Shown: positions 44,010 through 53,805, numbered from the stretch's first letter. The stretch: 64,000 nucleotides of DNA from Sulfitobacter sp. BSw21498 (GCF_006064855.1 NZ_CP040753.1:1736001-1800000); one strand, 5' to 3'. Made by a program: numbers and translations. The notes: generated by a model not told the origin, from the sequence alone.

Positions 44010-46502
44010 CTAGCCATCCACGCGGATCGTCGCGTTCTTGGGATCATAAGGACTGTCCTCGACGATCTCGGCGTCCCACAGCTGGTCGAACATCTTGATC
44101 TTTAGCTTGGTCCCGACCACGGCGATCTCGGGTTTGACATAGCCCATGCCGATGGATTTACCGAAAGCCACCGAATACCCGCCCGAGGTCAGACGGCCCA
44201 CACGTGTGTCCCCATGGTACAACACTTCGCGGCCCCAGGGATCGGCATCTTCTGGCCCGTCAATCAAGATCGTCACACATTTGCTGCGGATGCCATGCGC
44301 CTGCATCGCGTCCTTGCCATGGAACTCTTTCGACAAATCAACAAAGCGCGGCAGGTCGGCCTCAAGCGGGGTCGCATCACGGCCCAGCTCGTTGCCAAAG
44401 GCACGGTAGGATTTTTCCTGCCGCAACCAGTTCTGCGCCCGTGCGCCGACCAGCTTCATGCCGTGTTTCTCGCCGGCTTTCTCAAGCAGATCGAACAGGT
44501 GGTTCTGCATCTCGATCGGGTGGTGCAGCTCCCAGCCCAGCTCTCCGGTATAGGCGACGCGGATGGCACGCACGGGCACCATCCCCAGCTCTATGTTGCG
44601 CATGGTCAGCCAGGGGAACCGCTTGTTGCTGAGCACCGTTTCGGGATCAGCATCCTTGATGATTTCTTTCAGCACGTCGCGCGATTTCGGACCGGCAATG
44701 GCAAAGACGCCCCATTGCGTGGTCACATCATGACATTCGATATAGCCGAACTCTGGCGCTTTATCGGCGATGGCCTTGCGAAGGAAGTCGCTGTCATAGG
44801 CGGTCCATGCCCCCGCAGACACAAGATAGTATTCATCCTGCGCCAGACTCACGATGGTATATTCGGTGCGCGTGGTACCATTGATGGTCAGCGCATAGGT
44901 CAGGTTGATCCGCCCGACGGACGGCAGCTTGTTACAGGTGAACCAGCTCAGGAATTCCGTCGCCCCCGGCCCTTTGACCAGATGCTTGGTAAAGGCGGTG
45001 GCATCAATAAGCCCCACACCTTCGCGGATCGCCTTGGCTTCCTCTACCACATGTTCCCACCAACCACCGCGCCGGAACGACCGGCTGGCGTGATCGTCAA
45101 AGCCCATGGGGGCAAAATAGTTCGGACGTTCCCAGCCATTCACATGGCCGAATTGCGCGCCACGGGCGGCTTGACGGTCATAGGCGGGCGAGGTCCGCAA
45201 GGGGCGGCACGCGGGGCGCTCTTCGTCGGGATGGTGCAGGATATAGACGTGCTCATACGCTTCTTCGTTCTTGCGCGCGGCATATTCGGTGGTCATCCAG
45301 TCGCCGTAGCGTTTGGGGTCCAGTGATGCCATGTCGATCTCCGCCTCGCCCTCGACCATCATCTGCGCAAGGTAATACCCCGTGCCCCCCGCAGCCGTGA
45401 TCCCAAACGAGAACCCTTCGGCCAGCCACATGTTGCGCAGGCCCGGTGCCGGACCAACCAGCGGGTTCCCATCGGGCGTATAGCAGATTGGCCCGTTGAA
45501 ATCGTCCTTCAGCCCGGAGTCCGCACAAGACGGCACGCGTTCGGCCATCGCCAGATACTGATCCGCGATCCGGTCCAGATCCAGCGGGAAAAGATCGGCG
45601 CGGAAGCTGTCCGGCACCCCGTATTCAAACCGCGCTGGCGCGCCGTGTTCGTAGATGCCCAGAATCCAGCCGCCCCGTTCTTCGCGCGCATAGGATTCAT
45701 TGTCGGCGTCACGCACAACCGGATGCTCCGGATTGCCTTGCGCGCGCCATTTGACCAGCTCCGGATCCTGATCCATCACAATAAACGTATGCTCCACCGG
45801 AATGGCGGGCATCTTGATCCCTAGCATCTGAGCCGTCCGCTGCGCATGATTGCCGCTGGCGGTGACGACATGTTCGGCAGTTATCACAACTTGCTCATCC
45901 GAGGGCACAAGGTTGCCACCCTTCTCGACCATTTTCGTGACAGTCACCTCCCAAGCCTCGCCGTTCCAATGAAACGCATCCGCCTGCCACTTGCGCTCAA
46001 TCATCACACCGCGCTGCCGCGCCCCTTTGGCCATCGCCATGGTGACATCGGCGGGGTTAATGTAGCCGTCGGTATCGTGATACAGTGCGCCTTTCAGATC
46101 GTCGGTCTTGATCAGCGGCCATTTAGCTTTGACTTCGTCGGGCGTCATGAATGTGTACGGCACGCCACAGGTCTCTGCCGTTGAGGCATAGAGCATATAC
46201 TCGTCCATGCGCGCGTCCGTCTGCGCCATGCGCAGGTTGCCAACCACGGCAAAGCCCGCGTTCAGACCGGTTTCTTGCTCAAGCGTTTTATAGAACTTGA
46301 TCGAATAGTCATGGATGTGCGTGGTGGCAAAGGACATGTTAAAATAGGGCAGTAACCCCGCTGCATGCCAGGTAGAGCCGGACGTCAGCTCGTCCCGCTC
46401 AAGCAGCATCACATCATCCCATCCGGCGCGGGCCAGATGATAGGCAATCGACGTGCCGACGGCGCCGCCGCCCACTACCAGTGCTTTGACTTGAGTTTTC
46501 AT
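44010..46502 (-). CDS. FAD-dependent dehydrogenase with GcvT domain (dimethylglycine/sarcosine type)
   Basis: The 830-residue protein has an N-terminal DAO domain (KALVVGGGAVGTSIAYHLAR, about 6-25; LTSGSTWHAAGLLPYF) and a C-terminal folate-binding GcvT region (about 430-820: GVGLIDATAFTKHLVKGPGA; AYTGELGWELHHP). It oxidatively removes a methyl group from an N-methyl amine such as dimethylglycine or sarcosine and passes it to tetrahydrofolate. Several paralogs of this architecture occur in Roseobacters, so the exact substrate is open. It is preceded by a 206-bp gap that carries the terminator of the next gene. Confidence 0.88.
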   Translation of the reverse strand: MKTQVKALVVGGGAVGTSIAYHLARAGWDDVMLLERDELTSGSTWHAAGLLPYFNMSFATTHIHDYSIKFYKTLEQETGLNAGFAVVGNLRMAQTDARMDEYMLYASTAETCGVPYTFMTPDEVKAKWPLIKTDDLKGALYHDTDGYINPADVTMAMAKGARQRGVMIERKWQADAFHWNGEAWEVTVTKMVEKGGNLVPSDEQVVITAEHVVTASGNHAQRTAQMLGIKMPAIPVEHTFIVMDQDPELVKWRAQGNPEHPVVRDADNESYAREERGGWILGIYEHGAPARFEYGVPDSFRADLFPLDLDRIADQYLAMAERVPSCADSGLKDDFNGPICYTPDGNPLVGPAPGLRNMWLAEGFSFGITAAGGTGYYLAQMMVEGEAEIDMASLDPKRYGDWMTTEYAARKNEEAYEHVYILHHPDEERPACRPLRTSPAYDRQAARGAQFGHVNGWERPNYFAPMGFDDHASRSFRRGGWWEHVVEEAKAIREGVGLIDATAFTKHLVKGPGATEFLSWFTCNKLPSVGRINLTYALTINGTTRTEYTIVSLAQDEYYLVSAGAWTAYDSDFLRKAIADKAPEFGYIECHDVTTQWGVFAIAGPKSRDVLKEIIKDADPETVLSNKRFPWLTMRNIELGMVPVRAIRVAYTGELGWELHHPIEMQNHLFDLLEKAGEKHGMKLVGARAQNWLRQEKSYRAFGNELGRDATPLEADLPRFVDLSKEFHGKDAMQAHGIRSKCVTILIDGPEDADPWGREVLYHGDTRVGRLTSGGYSVAFGKSIGMGYVKPEIAVVGTKLKIKMFDQLWDAEIVEDSPYDPKNATIRVDG

Positions 46503-46662
46503 GAATCCGATGCTCCGCCAGAATAGGTCTTAGCGACATTTAGCAGCCCTTGCGCAAAACGCAGAACCCAGCCGACCAAAGACAGCACAAATGCGACCAA
46601 CGTTGAAAAACTCGCGCACCCGCCGCTTCCAAATGGCAATAAATCCCCGCCGGAGGCATCGC

Positions 46663-46683
46663 GTCCCTGCCCTAGGCAGGGAC
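46663..46683 (-). terminator. Hairpin after the FAD-linked oxidase gene
   Basis: GTCCCTGCC and GGCAGGGAC pair perfectly (9 bp) around CTA, 25 bp beyond the stop of the gene 48121-46709. It is GC-rich, with no T run on the minus strand. Confidence 0.45.
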
Positions 46684-46708
46684 CAACTTCGAACTTTGCG
46701 CTAGCCTG

Positions 46709-48121
46709 TCACGCGACGGCTTCGGGTAGAATCTTGCCCGGGTTCATAATGTTATCGGGGTCCAGCGCCCGTTTGACCGCCCCCATGACATCGACCGCTG
46801 CGCCAAGCTCTTTGACCAGATAGGGGCGTTTGCCCTGCCCGATGCCATGCTCGCCCGTACACGTTCCCTCCATCGAGATCGCCATCTCGTTGAGCCAGCT
46901 GATAAAGCTTTCGGCGCGGGCGACCTCCTCCGCATTTTCCATATCCAGCAGCAGCGACGCGTGAAAATTGCCGTCGCCGGCGTGGCCCACGATGGGCGCG
47001 ACCAATTCCAACTCGGCGGCCTTGGCGTTGGCCTGCCCTACTGCGTCTGCCAGCCGAGAGATCGGGACGCAGACATCGGTCGCAACCGCCTTGCACCCCG
47101 GACGCAGGGCCAAGATCGCCCAATAGGCATCATGCCGCGCCTGCCACAGCCTGTTGCGCTCTTCCATCGTGGTGGTTGCCTGATAATCGGTGCCACCATT
47201 TTCTTCGGCGAGCGCTGCGAAGGTTTCTGTCTGTTCCACCACGCCCGCGTCAGAACCGTGGAACTCCAGCAAAAGCATCGGCGTTTCGGGCAGCGATAGC
47301 TTGGCATAGCCATTCACCGCGCGCACGACCATCGCGTCCAGCAGCTCGATCCGCGCGACGGGCAGCCCGTATTGGATCACACTTTGCACCGTTTCGCAGG
47401 CGGCCTCTACCGACGGAAAGGAACAGCGGGCAGAGCTGATCGCCTCGGGGATGCCTTGCAGCTTGAGCGTGATCTCGGTGATGACGCCCAACGTCCCCTC
47501 AGAGCCGACCATCAGCCGTGTTAGATCATACCCCGCAGACGATTTGCGCGCCCGCGCACCGGTGCGGATCACGGTGCCATCAGCCATCACCGCCTCTACG
47601 GCCAGCACGTTGTCTTTCATGGTGCCGTAGCGCACCGCGTTGGTGCCCGACGCCCGCGTCGCCGTCATCCCGCCAAGCGAGGCGTTGGCCCCCGGATCAA
47701 TCGGAAAGAACAGGCCCTGATCGCGCAAATGGGTGTTCAGCGCCTCGCGGGTCACACCGGGTTGGACGCGACAGTCCAGATCGCCCGCGTTGACCTCGAC
47801 CACACGGTCCATCTGGGTCAGATCAATCGACACGCCCCCCGCCGGCGCATTGACGTGCCCCTCAAGCGAGGTGCCGGTGCCGAATGCGATGACCGGCACT
47901 TTATGCGCGGCACACACCTTGACCACGGCGGCGACATCATCGGTTGAGCGGGCAAAAACCACCGCATCGGGGGCCTGATTTCTGATCCAAGTTGTTGTGT
48001 GCCCGTGCTGTTCGCAGATCGCCTCACCGGTTTGAAACTGCGTGCCGAACTGCTGCTTGAGGATACCCAAGGCGGTGTCGATCCCGGTCTCGTTGCGGGG
48101 CATGTCGGTGGCCTGTGCCAT
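46709..48121 (-). CDS. FAD-linked 2-hydroxyacid oxidase (glycolate oxidase GlcD / D-lactate dehydrogenase type)
   Basis: The 470-residue flavoprotein of the VAO/PCMH family. The FAD_binding_4 domain includes VPVIAFGTGTSLEGHVNAPA (about 75-94) then GGVSIDLTQMD, DPGANASLGGMTATRASGTN, and SAGYDLTRLMVGSEGTLGV. The C-terminal FAD-oxidase_C domain ends with GTCTGEHGIGQGKRPYL and DPDNIMNPGKILP. It oxidises glycolate, D-lactate or a related acid. No glcE or glcF neighbours are present, favouring a single-subunit D-lactate dehydrogenase-like enzyme. A 2-hydroxyacid dehydrogenase gene two positions upstream on the same strand may act on related acids. Confidence 0.85.
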   Translation of the reverse strand: MAQATDMPRNETGIDTALGILKQQFGTQFQTGEAICEQHGHTTTWIRNQAPDAVVFARSTDDVAAVVKVCAAHKVPVIAFGTGTSLEGHVNAPAGGVSIDLTQMDRVVEVNAGDLDCRVQPGVTREALNTHLRDQGLFFPIDPGANASLGGMTATRASGTNAVRYGTMKDNVLAVEAVMADGTVIRTGARARKSSAGYDLTRLMVGSEGTLGVITEITLKLQGIPEAISSARCSFPSVEAACETVQSVIQYGLPVARIELLDAMVVRAVNGYAKLSLPETPMLLLEFHGSDAGVVEQTETFAALAEENGGTDYQATTTMEERNRLWQARHDAYWAILALRPGCKAVATDVCVPISRLADAVGQANAKAAELELVAPIVGHAGDGNFHASLLLDMENAEEVARAESFISWLNEMAISMEGTCTGEHGIGQGKRPYLVKELGAAVDVMGAVKRALDPDNIMNPGKILPEAVA

Positions 48122-48151
48122 ATGGTCTTTCCTTTAGGTCAAAGTGGGCGA

Positions 48152-49963
48152 TCACTCGCCAAGGGCGATACCTTCGCGGCGCGGATCTGCCCCGCCGCGA
48201 AGGTCTTCACCAATCGAAATCATGTGCAGCCCCGAGGTCAGTGCGCGTGTGTTCACCTCGTACCCAAGGGCTGTCAGCGCATCTGCCATTTTGGCAGTGT
48301 CAGTGCCTTCTTCTAAGTCATAGGGACCGAAACGGTTGATCGCATGGGGCAGCGCTGCGGCCTGCTGCACGTCCATGCCCCAGTCCAGATGCGCGATGAT
48401 CGCTCCGGCGACATAGCCGATGATCCGGCTGCCACCGGGGCTGCCCACGGCCAGAACCGGCGCGCCATCCTTCATCACAATCGTCGGTGCCATCGACGAC
48501 CGCGGTCTTTTTCCGGGCTCGACACGATTGGCAATCGGCACCCCGTCGGTGTGCGACCGGAAAGAGAAATCCGTCAGCTCGTTATTCAACAGAAACCCGC
48601 GTACCATCAGGCGGCTACCAAAGCCGTTCTCAATCGTCGTGGTCATGCTCGCCACATTGCCCATGCTATCAACAATCGACACATGCGAGGTCGAGGGCAG
48701 CTCGATAGAGATATCATCGGCAAGGTTTAGCGCGTGATCAAAAGCCGGCGCGCCCGCGGTCACTTCGGGCAGGGCGTCGTCGCCCCGCAACAGCTTGGCA
48801 CGTTCCGCCAGATAGGTCGGGTCCAGCATTCCAGCCACCGGCACAGGCACATAATCGGTATCCGCGACATAGCGGCCCCGATCCGCAAAAGCGAGCCGCG
48901 AGGCATCGCCGATCAGCCGCAGCACCTGCGCGTCCACCGGACCGGCGCCGAGGTCCGCATTTTCCAGCAGCCCCAGAATTTGCCCCACGGCGAGCGCGCC
49001 GGACGAGGGCGGCCCCATGCCGCAGACCTCGTGCCCGTGGTAGGGCGCACAGACGGCATCGCGCTCTTTGACCTGATAGATCGACAGATCGACTTCTGAC
49101 AGCACACCGGGGTTGCCTTTGGCCCCTTGGACAGCCGCCACAATGTCGCGGGCGATGTCACCGGTATAAAAGGCATCGCTCCCGCGTTCAGCCAGCGCCG
49201 CGACCGTGCGCGCATAGTCAGGGTTTTTCAGCGTATCCCCGGCCTGCACCGGCGTGCCGTTCGGCATGAAATAGGATGCTGTCGTTTCCGAAGTTGCCAG
49301 CCTTTCGGCGTCCTCCGCCACGAGCCCCGCAAGGCGTGGGGAAACGGCGAAACCCTTGTCGGCCAATGCGATGGACGGCGCGAGCAAATCAGCCCACGGC
49401 TGGTTGCCCCATTTTTCATGTGCAGCGGCCATCAACGCAGGCGTGCCCGGTGTTCCGACGGAACGCCCACCGACGACCGCATCAAAGAACCCCATCGGGA
49501 CACCCTGAGCATCCTGAAACAGCTGTGGCGTCACCGCCAGTGGTGCGGTTTCACGCCCGTCGAGTGTGGTCAGCTTGCCTGATGCCGCGTCATACCAGAC
49601 CAAAAACGCCCCGCCCCCAAGGCCCGAGCTTTGCGGTTCAACCAGCCCCAGCATCGCTTGGACGGCGACCAGCGCATCGGCAGCGGTGCCGCCCTTGGCC
49701 AGCACATCTGCGCCTGCTTTCACAGCATGGGGATTGGCAGCGGCGACCATCCAGTTTTGCGCGACGACAGGTTTGCCTGCCGTCTTGGCGTCAAATGCGG
49801 CAGTGATATGAGGGGATATGTCGGTAAAGGTACCTTGGCTTGCGCCTTCAGGGGCGACACTGTCGGCGGCCTGCTGCGCCACCACCATACTGCCGGCAAA
49901 GCCAGCGACGACGATGGCAAAGCAGGTCTGCCCGATATGTTTTCCGATGTTTTTCACAAGCAT
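48152..49963 (-). CDS. ggt: Gamma-glutamyltransferase
   Basis: The 603-residue periplasmic enzyme cleaves glutathione and other gamma-glutamyl compounds. A signal peptide (ICFAIV-like hydrophobic TCFAIVVAGFAGSMVVA, then AQQA) is followed by the conserved ANPHAVKAGADVLAKGGTAA. Autoprocessing happens before the nucleophile Thr in STSHVSIVDSMGNVASMTTT (about 415-434; TSHVS here versus TTHLS in typical enzymes). The small subunit carries GSRLMVRGFLLNNELTDFS and GSPGGSRIIGYV. Length is normal. The start at 49963 (MLVKNIGKHIGQ) is the best signal-bearing choice. The preceding gene lies 81 bp away on the same strand. Confidence 0.92.
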   Translation of the reverse strand: MLVKNIGKHIGQTCFAIVVAGFAGSMVVAQQAADSVAPEGASQGTFTDISPHITAAFDAKTAGKPVVAQNWMVAAANPHAVKAGADVLAKGGTAADALVAVQAMLGLVEPQSSGLGGGAFLVWYDAASGKLTTLDGRETAPLAVTPQLFQDAQGVPMGFFDAVVGGRSVGTPGTPALMAAAHEKWGNQPWADLLAPSIALADKGFAVSPRLAGLVAEDAERLATSETTASYFMPNGTPVQAGDTLKNPDYARTVAALAERGSDAFYTGDIARDIVAAVQGAKGNPGVLSEVDLSIYQVKERDAVCAPYHGHEVCGMGPPSSGALAVGQILGLLENADLGAGPVDAQVLRLIGDASRLAFADRGRYVADTDYVPVPVAGMLDPTYLAERAKLLRGDDALPEVTAGAPAFDHALNLADDISIELPSTSHVSIVDSMGNVASMTTTIENGFGSRLMVRGFLLNNELTDFSFRSHTDGVPIANRVEPGKRPRSSMAPTIVMKDGAPVLAVGSPGGSRIIGYVAGAIIAHLDWGMDVQQAAALPHAINRFGPYDLEEGTDTAKMADALTALGYEVNTRALTSGLHMISIGEDLRGGADPRREGIALGE

Positions 49964-50044
49964 GGTCCCCTCCCCGTTCCGGTGCTTGGGGCCAACCTAC
50001 TTGTTTTTATCGCCAGCGCAAATTGAACCGCGCTGGCGCGTCGC

Positions 50045-51031
50045 TTACAGCATCGACGGGACAACCTGATCCGGTGGACGGTGCCCGTCTTCAAAGGTTT
50101 TGATGTTGATAATGACCTTTTCGCCCATCTCGACGCGGCCCTCTAGCGTGGCCGACCCCATATGCGGCAAGAGCACGACATTGGTCAGCTCGCGCAGACG
50201 CGGATTGATGGCTGTGCCGTGTTCATAAACGTCCAGCCCAGCCCCTTGCAGCTCACCGGCGCGCAGCATCCGCGTGAGGGCATTTTCGTCGATAACTTCC
50301 CCCCGAGAGGTGTTTACGATCACCGCATCCGGCTTCATCAGTTTAAGCCGGCGGGCGTTCATCAGGTGGAAGGTGCTTGGGGTGTGGGGGCAGTTGATGC
50401 TCATCACGTCCATCCGCGCAACCATTTGGTCAAGGCTTTCCCAATAGGTCGCGCCTAGGCTCTCTTCGATCTCGGGGCGCAGGCGGCGGCGGTTGTGGTA
50501 ATGAACCTGCATCCCGAACGCGGCAGCGCGGCGCGCGACAGCTTGACCGATACGCCCCATCCCTAGAATGCCCAAGCGACGGCCGCTGACACGCCCCCCA
50601 AGCAACGCGGTCGGGGCCCAGCCCTGCCAGTCGCCTGACTGCATCTGCGCCATCCCTTCGGACATGCGCCGCGTCACGGCAAGAATCAGCGCCATGGTCA
50701 TGTCTGCGGTGTCTTCGGTGAGCACACCGGGGGTGTTCGAGACCAAGATACCGCGCTGCCGGGCCGTCATCACGTCAATATGATCGACGCCCGCCCCGTA
50801 GTTCGCGATCAGTTTCAGCCGGTCCCCCGCCTGCCCGATCAGGGCCGCGTCAATTTCGTCGGTCACGGTGGGCACTAGAATATCCGCGGTTTTCATGGCT
50901 TCGCCCAGTTCAGAGCGGGTCATCGGCGTGTCATCTTCGCGCAACGTCACATTGAACAGTTCCGTCAATCGCTTTTCGACGACTTCCGGCAACCGTCGCG
51001 TGACTACAACACTTAGCGGTTGCTTTGACAT
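50045..51031 (-). CDS. D-isomer 2-hydroxyacid dehydrogenase (glyoxylate/hydroxypyruvate reductase type)
   Basis: The 328-residue NAD(P)-dependent enzyme has the Rossmann motif LGILGMGRIGQAVARRAAAF (about 153-172). The catalytic triad is in place: Arg in NTSRGEVIDENAL, Glu in GLDVYEHGTA, His in LLPHMGSATLEGR. The substrate-binding segment ANYGAGVDHIDV is conserved in glyoxylate reductases. It reduces glyoxylate or hydroxypyruvate in the cytoplasm. The start is at 51031 (MSKQPLSVVVTRRLP); the 126 bp upstream are shared with the divergent SH3 gene. Confidence 0.92.
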   Translation of the reverse strand: MSKQPLSVVVTRRLPEVVEKRLTELFNVTLREDDTPMTRSELGEAMKTADILVPTVTDEIDAALIGQAGDRLKLIANYGAGVDHIDVMTARQRGILVSNTPGVLTEDTADMTMALILAVTRRMSEGMAQMQSGDWQGWAPTALLGGRVSGRRLGILGMGRIGQAVARRAAAFGMQVHYHNRRRLRPEIEESLGATYWESLDQMVARMDVMSINCPHTPSTFHLMNARRLKLMKPDAVIVNTSRGEVIDENALTRMLRAGELQGAGLDVYEHGTAINPRLRELTNVVLLPHMGSATLEGRVEMGEKVIINIKTFEDGHRPPDQVVPSML

Positions 51032-51157
51032 TGTGGGCCTCCCAAATATGGCTTTGCACTGTGCTTGATGGCATGGTGTCCCAAGCAGAGACGAGGCACA
51101 AGAACCTCGCAGGGCAAAACTGCATTAAATCAACGGCAATAGACCAGACAGGCAGTC

Positions 51158-51664
51158 ATGATACCGAAGTTACGTTCCGTCCTTTTAGGCGCTTTTGCAG
51201 CTGTTCACCTGTTCAGCGCCCCCGTTTATTCGGAAGAGGTCGGACAGGTGACGAACCTGCCGGTGCCCCGCTTTGTGTCTATGAAAGCCAGCGAGGGGAA
51301 TGTGCGGCGCGGTCCTTCGCTGACGCACCGGATCGATTGGGTGTTCAAACATCGCGACCTGCCCCTGCGCATCACGGCAGAGCACGGCCACTGGCGCCGC
51401 GTCGAAGACCGCGACGGCATGGGCGGCTGGGTCCATTATTCCCTATTATCCGGCACGCGCACCGTTTTGGTCGAACAGGACCGCCTGCAATTGCGGGCGC
51501 GTCCCGACCCAAAGGCCCCTATCGAGGCAGAACTTGAACTGGGCGTGATCGCGCGGCTCGGGGCATGCGACCTTGAATGGTGCTACTTGCGGGTCGACGG
51601 CTTTAAGGGCTGGGCCCCCAAGGCGCGGCTGTGGGGCGTGGGCGCGCAAGAACTGCGCGACTAG
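51158..51664 (+). CDS. SH3-domain exported protein (DUF1058-like)
   Basis: The 168-residue protein has a signal peptide (KLRSVLLGAFAAVHLFSAPV then YSEE) and two bacterial SH3-like repeats: RFVSMKASEGNVRRGPSLTH through GGWVHYSLL, and DRLQLRARPDPKAPIEAELE through GWAPKARLWGV. Such proteins bind cell-wall peptides and are common in alphaproteobacteria. Two Cys in GACDLEWCYLRV likely form a disulfide. It is divergent from the 2-hydroxyacid dehydrogenase gene. Confidence 0.88.
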   Translation: MIPKLRSVLLGAFAAVHLFSAPVYSEEVGQVTNLPVPRFVSMKASEGNVRRGPSLTHRIDWVFKHRDLPLRITAEHGHWRRVEDRDGMGGWVHYSLLSGTRTVLVEQDRLQLRARPDPKAPIEAELELGVIARLGACDLEWCYLRVDGFKGWAPKARLWGVGAQELRD

Positions 51665-51735
51665 CCCCGCAATTGCACATGGCGCGATCTTGGGCTTAGG
51701 TGACGCAACACCTTGCCCAATGATCAGGAGCCCCC

Positions 51736-52725
51736 ATGCAAGCAGTCACCTATTCAACCCTTGGCGAAGCGCGTGACGTGCTGACCCTGACCGAAATGCC
51801 AACCCCCGCCCCAGCCGCGGACGAAGTGCTGGTCCGGCTGTCAGTATCGGGGGTAAACCCCTCTGACGTGAAATCCCGGCGCGGCCGCCCCGGCGTGACC
51901 CATCCGCCGTTCGATCAGGTGATCCCGCACAGCGATGGCGCCGGCGTGATCGAAGCAGTCGGCGCAGGTGTGGACCCCGCCCGCGTCGGCCAGCGCGTCT
52001 GGATCTGGAACGGACAATGGCAGCGGCCTTTCGGCACTGCCGCGACACATATCGCCCTGCCACAGGCACAGGCGGTACCGCTGCCCGATGACGTGAGCTT
52101 TGAAACAGCGGCCAGCCTTGGCATCCCCGGATTGACCGCAGCCCATGCGGTATTCAACGGGGGCGATGTCGCCGGACAAACACTTCTTATTCAGGGGGGC
52201 GCGGGCACCGTCGGCTATCTGGCGGTACAATTCGCCACTTGGGCCGGCGCACGTGTCATCGCCACCACCGGGCAAAGTGGGGCCGAACGCGCAAAGTCCG
52301 CCGGTGCCGATGTGGTGCTAGATTATAGTGCGACCGATCTGGCGCAACAGGTGCTGGATGCCAACGGTGGCGCACCCGTCGACCAGATCATCGAGGTAGA
52401 GTTCGGCGCAAATATCGCGCTGGATGCCGAAGTGATCAAACCCAACGGGCGCATCGCGGCCTACGGGTCTGCCAAGGTGATGGAGCCGACACTCCCCTTC
52501 CTGCCCCTGCTCTTCAAGGCGGTCACCATCGACATCATCCTCGTCTACCTGCTGACCGAAACCGAACGTGCCTTGGCAATCGAAAAGACCCACCAAGCAT
52601 TAGCCGACGGCGCGCTGCACTGTCCGGTAGAGCAGACCTTCGCACTATCGGACACGATCAAAGCACACGAGGCCGTCGAGGCCGGTGCCCGCGCCGGTGC
52701 CATCCTGATCGACTGCGAGGGCTAA
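51736..52725 (+). CDS. NADPH:quinone reductase, zeta-crystallin type
   Basis: The 329-residue medium-chain reductase lacks zinc ligands. The GroES-like N-terminus is VLVRLSVSGVNPSDVKSRRG (about 36-55) with PHSDGAGVIEAVGAG, and the nucleotide-binding GGAGTVGYLAVQFATWAGAR lies at about 155-174. It reduces quinones or enals with NADPH in the cytoplasm. It begins after AGGAG at 51726 and ends just before a terminator. It is the last core-like gene before the tRNA and island. Confidence 0.9.
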   Translation: MQAVTYSTLGEARDVLTLTEMPTPAPAADEVLVRLSVSGVNPSDVKSRRGRPGVTHPPFDQVIPHSDGAGVIEAVGAGVDPARVGQRVWIWNGQWQRPFGTAATHIALPQAQAVPLPDDVSFETAASLGIPGLTAAHAVFNGGDVAGQTLLIQGGAGTVGYLAVQFATWAGARVIATTGQSGAERAKSAGADVVLDYSATDLAQQVLDANGGAPVDQIIEVEFGANIALDAEVIKPNGRIAAYGSAKVMEPTLPFLPLLFKAVTIDIILVYLLTETERALAIEKTHQALADGALHCPVEQTFALSDTIKAHEAVEAGARAGAILIDCEG

Positions 52726-52766
52726 TCCAGGGCTGTCCGCAGCGATTGCCCTGAGCACTATATAAG

Positions 52767-52803
52767 AAAGAGGCCGGCGCAGCAGTCAGGGCCCGGCCTC
52801 TTT
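52767..52803 (+). terminator. Terminator after the quinone reductase gene
   Basis: AAAGAGGCCGG (52767-52777) and CCGGCCTCTTT (52793-52803) form an 11-bp stem ending in a short T run, 42 bp after the stop. The following 52804-53056 has no gene I can support. Confidence 0.75.
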
Positions 52804-53056
52804 CCCTGCCCCTGATGTCTTGTCCTCGCTCCGCCCCTTTTTCAGCGAGGGTCCGCCGCGATCGCAAGGCCTGCACAGACCGTGAAACTTCGCGACGCGC
52901 GACAGGCCTGACGCCTCGGACCACCGAAGCCCCCAGATTTTTACGCCCCCCCAAGCCTCGGGACCAGACAGATTAATAAATTCCAAGATTCCCACCACTT
53001 TTTGTCGATAAGGGTCTTGCGCCCCCCCGCAACCCAGACTAACTACGCCCACACGT

Positions 53057-53131
53057 TGGGATGTAGCCAAGTGGTAAGGCAACTGTTTTTGGTACAGTGT
53101 ACCGTAGGTTCGAATCCTACCATCCCAGCCA
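53057..53131 (+). tRNA. tRNA-Gln (anticodon UUG)
   Basis: The acceptor stem TGGGATG pairs with CATCCCA. The D-arm region GCCAAGTGGTAAGGC, anticodon arm ACTGT-TTTTGGT-ACAGT (anticodon TTG) and T-arm GTAGGTTCGAATCCTAC are all intact. The 3' end GCCA is encoded (CCA at 53129-53131). An integrase remnant starts within 80 bp, so the 3' end is probably the island attachment site. Confidence 0.96.
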
Positions 53132-53187
53132 ACTTTCTTACTCACACACGAAATAACAAAGACTTAACCAAGTCTGGTACGACGTAT

Positions 53188-53229
53188 GTGTCACAGCATT
53201 CTGAGACTGTGACACAGGGTGTGACACAT
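53188..53229. promoter_or_regulatory. Cluster of TGTGACAC-type repeats next to the integrase stub
   Basis: GTGTCACAG (53188-53196) is followed by CTGTGACAC (53207-53215) and GTGTGACAC (53219-53227), giving one inverted and one direct copy between the tRNA and the integrase frame. They resemble integrase or excisionase arm-binding sites or an operator; which is not determined. Confidence 0.4.
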
Positions 53230-53481
53230 GGCCTTGCGCGCTATGCCCAGCAGCATCGCGTTTCAGCCCGCCGAAACCACCGACAAAAACCTAAATATCG
53301 AGCCGGCCCCTACCTGATGCGTAGAGGCCGGATGTTTTATTTCCGTAAACGTTTGCCAGCATGCATATCAAAATTCGGTTCAAACCAATTTATCTGTCTT
53401 TCTTTGCGAACCCACCTCCCCCTCGACGCCGTGAAGCGTGCCGCCAGGCTGCTTTCGGTCTACGAGAAAAAGGAGTTAGAT
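53209..53481 (+). pseudogene. Tyrosine-recombinase integrase, N-terminal stub
   Basis: From GTG 53209 (or 53221) the frame reads RAGPYLMRRGRMFYFRKRLP then LSLRTHLPLDAVKRAARLLS, the N-terminal arm-binding domain of alphaproteobacterial phage-type integrases (DUF6538-like). It stops where an IS3 begins at 53482; the SAM-like and catalytic R-H-R-H-Y domains are absent here. Its place directly after tRNA-Gln fits an integrase that entered at the tRNA 3' end. No catalytic half is seen on the far side of the IS. Confidence 0.65.
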
Positions 53482-53805
53482 TGTCCGTCGTCAGGGTTTT
53501 TGGGACCAATGGCGACCTAAACTAAGAGAGAGTTCGGCTCATCTGGTTGGTTTGATTATGCGGCGCGTTGTTTGTGATGCAAGCGTCGCGTTTCGAGCGT
53601 CTTACGTTTGATCCTTTCCCTTTGTTTTAGAATGGCTTTATCGCGCGCGAAGTAGACGTCGGCGGGTGTGACGTTGCTCAGGATCTCGTGGTAACGCTGA
53701 TGATTGCAATGATCGACGAAGGCCTCAATCTGGGCTTCAAGATCGCCCGGCAGGAAGTAGTTTTCCAGCAGGATGCGGTTCTTTAGGGTCTGGTGCCAGC
53801 GTTCC

